From Scilla litardierei (lineage: Eukaryota; Streptophyta; Magnoliopsida; Asparagales; Asparagaceae), in NCBI GenBank assembly GCA_030789695.1, contig CM061142.1, forward strand, positions 353,437,486 through 353,501,485: 64,000 nt of DNA, written 5' to 3'. The notes below the pieces were generated by a model. That model was not told the DNA's origin. It saw nothing but the letters and a program-made list of their open reading frames with translations, and ran no database searches. Of the stretch, positions 31,225-43,489 are shown one piece after another (positions within the stretch are counted from its first letter, which is position 1; each line of letters opens with the position of its first letter). The translations under genes and the position numbers were made by a program.

Positions 31225-31966
31225 TGTAGGGTTTTCTGGGTCCTTATGGCTATAAATTCGATGTCTGGCCTTATTCGGACGGACAAAGAGATCAAATCAA
31301 GCAGCGGAAAATTAACGTAAAACAGTTTTAAGTCTAGCCCTATAGAGTTACCCCTAACCAGAATCTCTACTATCCCAGGGTTGGGTCCGACCAACCCCTA
31401 AGGATAGATCTATCAACATATTTGCAATTATAAATGCATGTTTAATTAAACTACATATCTTTCACTTTTTTTCTACAGAATACGAATCGTCGTTTTCAGC
31501 AATTTTCTTTAGCTCTGAAGCGATGCCCCGAGTTGCTTTTCCCAAGCCGAACCGTGTCCCGAACCGAACCACGTCCCGAGGTAAGAAACACCGTGTCATC
31601 GAACAAACCACATGCCGAAGAACATTTCACCTTGAGTGGATCCTTCATCAAGACTTTGGATCTGATCCGAACTCCTTCGTAGCTTTGCTAGAGCCCGATC
31701 AGGAGCAAGAAAGAATTTGGGAGAAGAGGGAATATTAATTTAAGTCTTAATCCGAGCGTGCTCAAAACTTTTTGGAGCTACTCGAATTCAAGACTTGGTG
31801 CGAGATTCAAGGAGGGGTTTGGCCCCTATTTATATAGGCGGCTGACCCCTCCCCTTCTTATCATATCCGATGTGGGACTAAATGTTGGAGTGAAAAAATC
31901 AATTAAAGTTTGCCTTTTACAAAAGCCAATCTTTAGCAAATTTTTCCTCCCTCACCGTTGAGCTTC
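31225..31966 (-). repeat. Copia 3' LTR, left part
   Basis: It begins TGTAGGGTTTTCTGGGTCC. Its first 220 bases match 63776-64000, the opposite LTR of the same element. A minus-strand TATA box (TATATAAATA, 31827-31836) is visible. It is interrupted after GCTTC (31962-31966) by a solo Tekay LTR and resumes at 47714. Confidence 0.8.
31827..31836 (-). promoter_or_regulatory. TATA box of the copia LTR
   Basis: TATATAAATA on the minus strand. With the solo-LTR insertion removed, the GGGCCC palindrome cluster (47888-48130) lies about 300 bp upstream. Confidence 0.55.
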
Positions 31967-32639
31967 TGTCACGCCCCGCTTCCCAAAACGACGGAAGCAA
32001 AACGTGACAAAGGCCCGCTTAGGCCAGAGCTGTGAAGCTCGGACCCAATAAGCGTCTGTAGGGGTACCATTTTAAAATTTTTCAGGTTCTTGCATTAATA
32101 AGATTTGGACCAATAGAAAGTACAGAAGAAAGTGGCATTCATTATTATAGAGAGATAATATCCAGCGAGTACAAGGTCTAAAAAGAGAAGCCTAAGCATG
32201 GCAACAAACTATCAAAAGAGCGAACTAAAAGTAGTAACCTCTTAATGGCGACGACTCAAAAGTCCACAAGCTCTGGTCCTCGTCAGGCATGTACTCTGGG
32301 TCTGCATCCTCCGGCTCTCCGTACTCTGGCAGGTCCGCCTCATCAACGTTCTCCGGCTCAACACCTGACGTACATCACCCAAAAGAAAGGAAATGTACGT
32401 CAGGTAAAGTCTACAAAATAGAGTTAGACTCTACTGCAAGTGTACTGAAACTTTAAGCAATGATTTATTGGTTGATTAGCATGTTGAGGTTATAACATAG
32501 TAACAAAAGAAGGTAAACGGAGCAGGAAAAGTAAAACGTGTCAAGTAGTAGCCGTAGCGTGCGCTACGGACTACGAGACTAACCTAAACGGGTCCAGACA
32601 AGACGTGACAAGACCAGACAAGACAGGACAAGACAAAAC

Positions 32640-32950
32640 GTGTGTTACCAAGGTTCACGCCTTTCGGTTAGAAGGCGGCCAGCACCTTCTCAACCGAGGG
32701 AACGCTCAACCTTGTGCACGGGAACAAGATAAGACAAGAAGTGTGTCACCAAGATTCACGCCTTTCGGTTAGAAGGCGGCCACCACCTTCTCAACCGAGG
32801 GAACGCTCAACCTTGTGCACGGGAACAGGACAAGACACGTGTGACTCGAAGGGTTCACGCCTTACGGTTCGAGGGGGATCAGACTCTCTCCCCATGCACA
32901 CGCTCAACCCTACCCCAACCCAAGTGCACAAGACAAGTCCGTACAAGGGA
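32640..32950 (-). repeat. Three ~100-bp tandem repeats, each a hairpin
   Basis: Units begin TTCACGCCTTTCGG at 32654 and 32755 and a diverged copy at 32854. In each of the first two, TCGGTTAGAAGG pairs with CCTTCTCAACCGA, and in the first an outer CAAGGTT pairs with AACCTTG. Confidence 0.75.
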
Positions 32951-33060
32951 TCACTCACTCTAGCTTGGTGAGTGTCCTATTGCCTGCAAGCTGTGTATCA
33001 GTACAAGGGATCACCCACTCACTGGTGAGTGCCCTATTGCCCACAGGCTGTGCAAAACAA
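32941..33060 (-). repeat. 60-bp tandem duplication with inverted repeats
   Basis: Two units start GTACAAGGGATCAC at 32941 and 33001. Each contains CACTCAC facing GTGAGTG. Confidence 0.75.
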
Positions 33061-34474
33061 GATGCAAGACGACAAGACGGGGATGGTTCTTCTAGGGGGT
33101 CCACACGTACGCACACACAAGATAACCCTAAGGTGTCAAAAGTTATTGTTGAGCTTAGACTTTGTCGTCAAGTCTAAGCTGTCAAGGGGCATCCCGGACG
33201 CTATCATTTCACGTCAGGTTCTCTTTGTTCACTTTCTAACAGTTCTAGAAGTCTAAGACCTAAACACGGCCGAAGGTACAAGTGAGTATACTTGCATGCG
33301 GTGGCGAGTGTGTCGTCCGTCCGGAGCGTCCCATCCAAGCATCGCGTCTGTGATAGTCCGTCTCTCCGGTGTTTGATCGTAGATCGGAAGTTGGGTCTGA
33401 ACGGTGATAGATCTGCGTCGTCAGCAACGTCTCGGTCACGGGTATCGCAGCGACACGTACGGACAGCGAGCGGATGGCGAGAACATCGAATACAGCATCG
33501 GATCTCTCCGGTTGTGGATAGCACAACGAATCAACACGGCGACGGTCATGATGAAAGGCGTTATTTAGTAGCTCCTACCTACAACTACTTGACCCCTCAC
33601 GTTTTTCTTGCAGGTGCGGTGACGGTGGGTTGCAGACGGCCGGTGACAGGCGATGAGGTGCGCTCCGTACGGCGGTGAGAGGCGGTCGACTCAGGCAGCG
33701 GCATTGGCGGTGCGCCCCGTACGGTGGCGGGCTTTGAGTAGTGACACGACGACAGAGGGAGATGGCGCTGGGCTTGACTGAGGAAGGCGGTCTGTGCTGC
33801 GGCGGAGGAGGCCGCGCAGAGGAGGAACAGCAACGCTGGGCGCCGCTGACGTCGGCGTTGCTGGGTGTGGGGCGGCTGCTCGAGGAAGGAGACGACGGCC
33901 TGGCGATGGGGAGGGAGTCGCGAGGGAGGCGCCGGACTGCTGTTGGTGGAGAGGAGAGTGGCCGGATCTTTGGGGGAGGCCGCGAGTTCTTGGGGAAGCC
34001 GGTGGTGACGGGAAGAGGCGAGGGTGAGTTGCGAGAGGGGTTTCGCTCGGGGTTCGTTTTGTATAAGCGAGGGTGGCGGCTGGCTCTTTTTAAACCTAGG
34101 CTATTTTAGTTTTCTTTTTTTTAACGGAGAAAGGCTGAGACTATCAAGTAATAATAGGGTAGCCCCTAAGGTGACTTTGTGAGGAGGGGGAGAGGTTCAC
34201 GTGGGGGAGAGAGATGGCAACGTGGGATATGGTTGTGGGATTTATAGGGTTTAGTTAGGATGGGAAATAATAGGTTAGGCTTCATTTAATAAATTAAATT
34301 AGCAAGCAATAAACGTTTTATAAAAAATATTTGAATCCGAACTTAACGAATTGCATAAAGGTAAATATTAGAGGTTAGAGAATTAAGGTCTCAAATGATT
34401 AGTAATCATTTATAATTTGTTTAGGAACAAACCGTTCAAAGCCCTCTATCATATATATATATACTAGTCATACC

Positions 34475-34492
34475 CCGTGCCCGCGGGCACGG
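34475..34492 (-). terminator. Helitron-type terminal hairpin
   Basis: CCGTGCCCGCGGGCACGG is self-complementary over 18 bases and lies seven bases from CTAG. In Helitrons this structure marks the end of rolling-circle transfer. Confidence 0.6.
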
Positions 34493-34509
34493 TTCAGTTA
34501 AGATTTTCC

Positions 34510-36300
34510 CCCGCGAAATCTGTATTCCCCAAAAAAATTATTTCTGCAGCCAAATTTAAAAGAACAACAAATTAGCGTAAAAATACAAAAGAATGTAGTG
34601 GCACAAAAACTTTCATTGAAATTGGCAATACTGCATTTCATTGAAATTTTAACTTATCAAACTATGAAATTAACAGCCAAATGTACACCAAAATCCAATT
34701 GGCAACTGTGAAAATCAAATTAGCAAACAGAATATTTCATTCAAATTTTGTTTTCATGTTTGACATATCAAACTGTGAAAATCATATTTTGGTGTTCATT
34801 TGGTTTCATTCAAATGTAAACTGTGAAAATCCTTCATTGTTTCATTCATATCTGTGAAATCTCATTCAAATTGTTGGTTTCATTCATATCTGTGAAATCC
34901 CATTTAAACTGTGAAATCCTTCATTTGGTTTCATTGTGTTTCAGTTTATTCACGTATGTTTCATTTGGTTTCATTTCAGTTTATTCCAAATTCCATTGTA
35001 CACCAAATTCAATTAACAGGTTGATTTGGTTTGATATTATTCTGGAATGGCATTTGGTTTGTTATTATCCAAATTGGTTTGATACAAAACCAAATGGCCA
35101 GAGCTCTAATAATATTTTCAACTGTTAATTGTATGAAATGTGATATGGTTTGATATAAAATTTGCTTTTCTAATGAATGGCAATTGGTTTGATATGGAAA
35201 GGCCCAAAATATCAAACTGTGAAAATCCATATCATACTGGTTCTGATGAGTATATGGTTTTGATGAAAAATCCATACTAACTGGGGTATATGTTAAGCAT
35301 ATCAAACTGGTTTTGATCAAATCTCTACATCATTGAAAATCCATACTGCCTGATGTACTTACTGCCATATCAAACTCTTAAATTTCATAATTTCATAATA
35401 TCAATCCATCTCAAACTGGTTTTGATGAAAATCCATACTGCCTGGGGTATATGGTTTTGATGAGATTTGGACATTTACTTCCAGAATTGCCAGTTTCATT
35501 CAAATTGTATATTACATTCAAACAGTGAATATCAAACCATATAAAACTTGAATGAAATATGATTTTCACAGTTTTTTTGTAGCATATCAATACTGGAAAT
35601 GAAATATGGTTTGATACTTCATTCAAGTGTGAAATAAAATTGATAGGATTTTCACAATTTGAATGTAATATACAGTTTTTTCCAGTATTGATATGCATTC
35701 AAAATTGTGAATATCAAACCAACATATGAAATCATTCAAACTGTGAATATCAAACCATATCAAACCAAAAAACACAACCTAACAAATGCAATTTCAACAT
35801 TAGAATTTTTTTGCAGCAACTTCAAGTCAATTGCCTTCATATTGTACATAAATATTTCCTCAATATTTGGACACCCTGACAAAAAATTCTGTGAATCAAC
35901 ATTAAAGTTCAAAATTTTACATATTTCAAACAACCATTACAATCTCCATAGTCTCCTACAACAACACAAAATCAACAATCTCCTCATAATACTGTCTCGG
36001 TGATAAACACAATCAACAACTTTAATGATAAACCACAATTACCTGTATCAATTGACATTGAAGGTAATTACATGAAGAAGTACATGTACGCAATGCAGTT
36101 TAACAGAGAAATCATACAAATCATTCAGTCCTTTGCCATAAGTTTTTTAAGCACATAAATTGGTTTGTAGAGTAAAATATTTGCTCCAAAACATTCGGGC
36201 AAAATTGTCTCATTGATGCACATTCATCTAGTAACTTGCACTTCCCAGAAACGTCTTCTTTAGCCCTTTAGTTAAGATGGATGCAACAATAGGCTTTGAT
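34510..36300. repeat. AT-rich degenerate repeat block with CATTCAAACTGTGAAATC-type words
   Basis: Short words such as TTTCATTCA, CTGTGAAAATCC and ATCAAACTG recur in changing order on both strands. No gene is recognised. Confidence 0.6.
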
Positions 36301-36317
36301 GCAATGAACATAAGGGC

Positions 36318-36613
36318 TCATATATAAGCTGTAAGCTTCAGCTCCTCCTGCAAGCTCAGTTGGGAATCCCAAGTTCTTCCGCAAACTGCAAGCTTTAGCT
36401 CCTCAGGCTCAGTCTGGAATCCTTGAACCCATTTTAACATGATGATTGTGTTGTTCTCATATGTTTCAAGATTAATTTTGTATGATGCAACGTTTCCCAA
36501 TTCAGTATTCCCCATGATATGACTCCCATGTTGTAATCGGCAAGCATTCCCAATGTTCTCAGCAGATCCAACGATGCAAAAAGGACCACTAACAACACCC
36601 TGCAAAAATAACA
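36318..36613 (-). pseudogene. Exon-like island 1 in the Helitron-like insertion, unidentified
   Basis: The minus strand has a splice-acceptor-like TTTTTGCAG, then an open run of about 98 residues including GPFCIVGSAENIGNACRL and WVQGFQTEPEELKL. It is less AT-rich than its surroundings. I do not recognise the protein. It could be a captured host exon. Confidence 0.35.
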
Positions 36614-37349
36614 ACACAAACAATGCATCAGCTACTACTTCAAAACAAATAGAGGATTGCCAAAAAGAGTACTGTTACAGGCTCATCTACTACTTCAAAA
36701 CATCCGCTACTACAACAAAACAAACAATGTAGTAATGTCAATTTTTTTGAGTTCAATTTCATCCAGTTCTCATAAACAATCATAAGAAGCCGATAATTAA
36801 AGATTTTATTGTCCAGATTCATTTACTCTATCAATAATAAATCTGTCTTCAAGACTATCAATATTCAGATATATGAGTACTTTAATTTTTATGTGAGTGC
36901 ACAACTTTATGTTAACCTTGGCTTTACAACAAAACTTCATGTGCATAAGAACTAAGATGATAAATAGAACAAATAAGATAAACCTTTCAACTAAGGAAGA
37001 TCAAAACTCAGAATTAAAACTTCAACACATACATTTTTTTTCTTCATGAGTTTCTTCTTATAAATCAAAAATTAAGATCAAAATTTTATGAACTTAAACC
37101 ATATGTCATCAATCTCCAAAAAATCTATTTGAGTCCAGACAACAAAAATTATGGGGATTGCATCAATACATGAAAAACTTTGAATTTCTTAATGGCAAAG
37201 GGCTGGGAAGTGGACTGGTAATGGTAATTCCATTTGTCGCCTTCAGACAAACCTGCATCCAAAATTTCTCATCATATGATCAATTCATCAAAATAACTGA
37301 AAATGAATATGAGGAGTCGAAACCAACAAACCTGAATCCAAGATTTTTA

Positions 37350-37440
37350 AGCATTGCTTGTGGAGATCCAAGCAGAAATGACAACATGTATCCAAAGAAG
37401 ACAGTAGCATTGCACCATCTTACAAAAAACAGTGAGAAAA
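37350..37440 (-). pseudogene. Exon-like island 2, hydrophobic, unidentified
   Basis: Minus strand: an acceptor-like TTTTTTGTAAG, then a frame reading NATVFFGYMLSFLLGSPQ, then a donor-like CAG/GTTTGT. It would encode a membrane-like segment. No family is recognised. Confidence 0.3.
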
Positions 37441-37449
37441 AACGATATT

Positions 37450-40400
37450 TTTAAACTTCAACATGTATTCAAATTTGTGTATAAAACCTCAAATCTCAAC
37501 CTGTATTCAAAGTTTAGTAGCAAAGGAAAATGATTTACATTAGAATCTATACATATGTACCTCCTTATCAATGAAACAGAATCTATCCATTTAAAGAGCC
37601 AAATCAAATCAGACTTATGTTATACATGTTAAACACCTAATACAGTGCCAATGCCAGCAATCTACTTATGTGTTGGCTTTGGAGGTTCATTATAGGCAAC
37701 AGTGAAGATAAAAATTTTTAGAAAGGCTTTTTTTCATAAAAATTACATTCCAAGACCTTTTTCATGAACTAAAAATGTTTACAAAGGCACATAAAAATTA
37801 CATGCACATACAAAGAAGCATAAAAAAGCAACTTCAGTTACATGCTTATAAATTTTTTCTTCAGATTCCAAGACAAAGAACAACTGCTTACCCCCAGAAC
37901 ATTCATTCTCAACAATAAAACACTATAGTCTTTAACAGTTTTTGAAATTACATTCCAAGACAAAGAAGAACAACTAAGTAAGTAGATACATACAGCTTAA
38001 TTTAACATCATGTAGTATGCATAATGCAATTGATACATTTATCATGTATGTATTTTGTTGATGTGTTGTCTTGCATAATACATATCCTTTTAAAGTTAAC
38101 TTGCATGATGCATATGGCTTAAGTAACTACATGATGTCTATGTTATTTAACAGCAAGTTAAATACAGTATAGCAAGTTAACTTACATAATGAGGTTGAGG
38201 TTCATTAAAAGAAAAATTGAACTAAAAATATTTAGAAAGGCTTTATTCATAAAAATTACATTCCAAGACTTTTTTTCATGAACTAAAATTTTTTAGAAAG
38301 GCAATTTTTTTTCGTAGGCACATTTTTATGAGCTGAAGTAAACATGTGCATAAAAATTACATGCTTTTAGAACTGAAATACATGCTAATGCATATGCATG
38401 AGAAATATCTTGTCATCCTACGTATGAGGTTGTTAACATATTAGTTCATTATGCATAATGCATATGGATTATGCATAAACATGTAACAGGAAAAACATTT
38501 GGGATGTTAACACTGGGATAAACATATAAGAATGACATGATGTTAACATGTAGGTTTAGAACCCCAGTGTGAACATATAAGAAACCTCATATAAAAAACA
38601 TTTCAGGATGACATGTTGTTAACATATAAGAATCATATGCATTAGGTTGTCAACATATTAGTGCAGATAAGGTTGTTAACATATGAGAAACATCATGTCA
38701 TCATGCATATTTGTTCATATGCATTAGTTTTGTAACAACCTCATATACAGAACTGAAAATGCAAACTAATGCATATGCATAAGAAACATATGAGGTTGTT
38801 GACATGCATGTAAGGTTGTTGACATCATGCATATAAGGTTGTTAACATCCTGCATTTAGAAATGTTAAACATCATGCATTAGTTCATATGCATTAGTTCA
38901 AGGAATTAGTTCATAACTCACATGACATTTAATGTTGGTAACTTGATATGTCCTGTTATTAAATTGAACTCATATCCTGTGATATCATGGATATACAAAA
39001 TTGATAAAACAAATTTGATAAAACCTGTGATATCCTTAGTTAAAGTGTATATCAAAATGAGAGGATCCTGTTTACAAAATAAGTTCACCCATATCTCTTT
39101 GATACAGGATTCTCTATTGAATAACAAAAAAGTATATCACTGTTGAATATCCAAGTATAGCTCATTTTGAATGAAATTTGTAAACATCTTGATAAATTTC
39201 ATTGAATAACAAAATTATCATCTTGAATGAAATTTCAATGGAATTTTGTTCACATATCTCAATGAGAATTTCAATTAAAAATTTTGTAAAACTCAATTTT
39301 ATGCACACATCAAGATGATATATTCTCAATGAAATTCTGTAAAACTCAATTTCATTCAAATATCTCAATGAAATTTTGTAAACATCAAGATGATATATTC
39401 TCATTGAGTAGATAAAACAAATTTCATTCAAGATAAACAATTTGTAATCCTGTCCCAAACTCAAGATAAAACAATTTCACATATAACATTCACATTGAGT
39501 AGATGAAATTTTGTAAAACATCACAATGAAATCCTGTCCCAAACTCAATTTCATTCAAATATCTCAATGAAATTTTGTAAACATCAAGATGATATATTCT
39601 CATTGAGTAGATAAATAACAAATTCAATGTAAGAGGATATGGGTGAAACAATCTCATTCAATTTTGTTCACAAAGTCATTCAATCTTGATAAATTACATT
39701 CAATCTTATTCAATCACAAAACAAATCTTGAATGGGTGAAACAATCTTGAACAGGATATGGGTGAAACAGGATATGGGTGAAACAATCTTGAATGAAATT
39801 GAATGAAATTTCATTCAATGTTTTACAAAATCTTGAATGAAATTTATCAAGATGTTTCACCTATATCCTCTCACAAAACAAAACAGGATCCTCTCCCATA
39901 TCCACAAACATTTCTATGATATGTGAAATTGAACTCATATCATGGAATTGAACTCATATACAGGATCAATTCCTGTGAACTCATATGAATTCACCCATAA
40001 TTTACAGGATCAAAATTATACAATATCAAAATTCATAAGGATATCACAATCTCTTTGATACAGGATTCTCTATTGAATAACAAAAAAGTATATCACTGTT
40101 GAATATCCCAGTATATCTCATTTTACACTCAAATTCAAAATAGCTGCAATAACACTCAAAATTGATTCAAAAATTCATTCACAAAATTCATTCAAAAATT
40201 TCTGTCTGACAATGATGAAGAAATCAAACCCATGTATATAAACTGTAATAACACTCTTGGTGTGTTAAATTTCACCCAAACTGAAACACTTGAATAATTT
40301 AACACATATGGAAAATTTGATGTGTTAATTTAATAATGTGTTCACCAAACTGACAGGATATGTGTTAATTTAATAATGAAACACCAAGAACATCTTTAAC

Positions 40401-43400
40401 ATATGGAAAATTTGATGTGTAAAATTTCACCCAAACTGAAACCCATAATTCAAGTTGTTAAACTATTCAAACTGAAACTCCAACTCAATGCCAACTTATC
40501 CCCTTCAAGTTCAAGTTATCCCATTGCTATAAAGTTGCTATAAAGTTCAGCTAAACTCATAATTCAAAAAGTTCAAGTTTGTTATCATTCAAACTGTGTA
40601 AAATTTGATGTGGTAAATTTCAACCAAACTGAAACACATAATTCAACTTGTTAAATTATTCAAACTGAAACTCCAACTCAATGCCAACTTATCCCCTTCA
40701 AGTTCAAGTTATCCCCTTACTATAAAGTTGCTATAAAGTTATAGCAAGTTATCCCCTTGCTAAACTTTATAGCAAACATTTAGCTAAACTCAATTTGCTA
40801 TAAAGTTCAAGTTATCCCCTTCAAGTTTGAAACATTTGAAATTATGAAATTATCACCCCTGTCAATTATTAGCCAAATAGGCCAGATTTCATATCCCCAG
40901 TATATTTGCACTCAAACTTATTTGCAATTAGCATTGAGTGCATATCCTGATAAAATCACTCAGATAAAAGTTCAAGTTCAAAAGTTCAAGTTTAAGTTAA
41001 TAATTGACAGGATATGCACTCCAATTTCTTTCACATAATATTTTAAGTTGAGAGAACAACTCAATTCTCAAGGGTGAAATGTCACATATAATTCCACATA
41101 TAACATTCAAAAATACTTCACTGATTTTGAATAATTCACAGGACATTCACCCATATCTCTTATGAATTTGACCCATATCTCACAGGATATTTCACAGGAT
41201 ACTGCACAGGACATTCACAGGACATTTAATAATCACAGTACATTTAATCTTGATAACTCAAAAACTGATATTCATATATTCAAAAACTTGATATACTTGT
41301 GAAAAATTTGATAAAACTTGTGAAAAATACTTCATTCAATTCACAGGACATATAATCTTGATAACTCAATTTGATTCACTTCATTCACAGGACATATACT
41401 TGTGAAAATTTTTTGAGGTTATTTTAGTAAATGATGTATATCAAGATTTCAACTTGTGTAAAATTGAAATATAACTCAAAATCAGTGAATGAAGTGAATG
41501 AAGTATATCTTGTGAAAAATACTTCATTCACTAAAATTTGATATAACTCAAAAATCATTCACAGATAACAGGATAGCATTCACAGGATAAAATCTAAAAT
41601 GTTAATCTTCAGGAAATCTTATGTGAACTTATTTGAACTTATGAGATATGATTTTGCATATCCTTCACCTAAAGTTAAAATGAACTGGATATCAAAAATT
41701 TCACAAATAATTTTGCATATGAGAAATTTCACATATAATTTCACATATAACATTCAAAAATGTTGGTGTTTGACTGGTGTTAATGTTACTTTTCAAGTGA
41801 TATGTGAACTTTTCACAGGATATCAACATTTTTGAATGTTAATGTTACTTTTCACAAGATATCAACATTTTTGAATGTTAAATTTGACATATAAGTTCAA
41901 ATTTATAATTTCACATATAATTTCACATATAATTTTTGAAATTAACAGGATATCAAAAAGTTCTCATATAATTAGAGTGAATTTTTGAACTTTAAGTGAA
42001 AATATAATGTTGCAAATTATCAGATCATTAACATATAACTTTAGATGTCCTGTGAAGTATCAACTCATTTAATAACTCAGATTGATAATTTGCAACTTGG
42101 TTATCAAGATACTTCAAAGGACATTCACATGACATTTAATAATTCACAGGACATTTAATCTTGATAACTCAAATTGATACTTCATCTTTAATCATTCACA
42201 TTTAATAACTCAGTTCATGATTTTCAAATTATCTTGATATCCTGTTACAATTCACAGATAATCATTCACAGATAAAAGGATATCATTCACATGATAAAAT
42301 CTAATGTTGCAAATTATCAAATCATTCACATATAACTTGATGTTGCAAATTTTCACTCATTCACAGAGTTATATCAAATTAAGTATCAAATATTCACTCA
42401 TTCAAATTTTCACAGATATTGCATTTAATGGTAAAGTTCACTTGAATATTCAACTGTTATATTCACAGGACATTCAAAAAATTTATACCAAAAATTTCAA
42501 AATTGATCCTGTTGCAATTCACAGGACATTTTCAAAATTTTCAGAATTTATACCAAAAAGTTCAAAATTTGAATGAGTTGAAATTAACAGGATATCAACA
42601 TTTTTGAAGGGTTCAAATCACCTTGCAGAAGTTTCACCAAAGGGAATTCAAAAAATTAGAGTGAATGTTAAAGTTATCAACTGTTATCTAATTAGATAAC
42701 ATTATCAACTTTTGTGAATATAACACCAACTCTAATTAGATCACATTTCAATTTTATTAAATTACAAAAAGTTCAAAATTATTCAAAAAGTTCAAAACTG
42801 ATTTTTCAAGTTTTATATTCAAATGTTATATTCAAAAAGGTCAAAATTTCACTTGATTCCAATGTTGATTCAAAACTTGCTGCCAATGTTGATTCCTCTA
42901 AATACCTGTATGATGTAGCAAACTCATTAGTATTCCACTAAGAACCTTAAGCATTTTCACTTGATTTCATTTAAGAGGAATACCTGATCCCCAATCTATG
43001 ATACACAAATGCAGATTCATTACATATTTGTTATAACAATAGATAAATTGATTTGTGAGAAAGTGATGGTTTCACAATTGATTATAAGCAATTGATTACA
43101 CAATTACACAATTTATATGTTCCCGAAACCAGGACACAAAATTTGCTTAATTTATGAGTGCTTTTGATCTGTGGGAACATATAAATTAGACAATTAAAAC
43201 ATTTATGTGTGTTTTTTATCCATAATCTGGTATTCTCTACAACATTATATGTGCCCACACACATCAAAAACACACATAAATCAAGTGTGTCATGCCAAAC
43301 ATCCACATATATAAATTATGAGCACATATAAATTACACAATTACACAATTGATTATATGCCAAACATCCACAGCTGATAAAGTTTAATTATAAGCAAGTC
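37450..43400. repeat. Long AT-rich scrambled-repeat block
   Basis: About 6 kb of short words (TTCACAGGACATT, TGAAATTTTGTAAACATC, AAGTTCAAGTTATCCCC, CATATCCTGT and relatives) in ever-changing order, with local tandem and inverted copies. Examples are AACTCCAACTCAATGCCAAC at about 40460 and again at 40670, and repeated TTTCACATATAATTTCACAT near 41710 and 41910. No gene is found. Confidence 0.7.
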
Positions 43401-43415
43401 TGGAGAATACCAGAT

Positions 43416-43483
43416 ATGGAGTTGTACCGTCAAAGAGTAATCCAGCGATTCCCAAATATGCACAGTCTGCAGGAGTTTCTACA
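43416..43483 (-). pseudogene. Exon-like island 3, unidentified
   Basis: Minus strand: acceptor-like TGTTTTGTAG, 68 bases open including TPADCAYLGIAGLLFDG, then donor-like CTG/GTATTC. It reads like a genuine conserved exon, but I cannot name the protein. Confidence 0.35.
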
Positions 43484-43489
43484 AAACAC

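Larger units (their letters stand above)
31967..34463 (-). repeat. Solo Tekay/Del-type LTR, left part
   Basis: TGTCACGCCCCGCTTCCCAAAA is the reverse complement of the Tekay LTR end seen at 385-411, so this LTR is inverted. It is preceded by GCTTC, and the same five bases follow CCGTTATA at 47709-47713. Removing the Helitron-like insertion gives about 2.78 kb, the length of the other Tekay LTRs. No internal region exists, so it is a solo LTR. GC-rich open frames at 33290-34110 have no recognisable domain. Confidence 0.8.

Noticed and set aside
33292..34109. Arg/Gly-rich open frames in the solo Tekay LTR
   Set aside because: Produced by GC-rich LTR sequence; frames on both strands, none recognisable.
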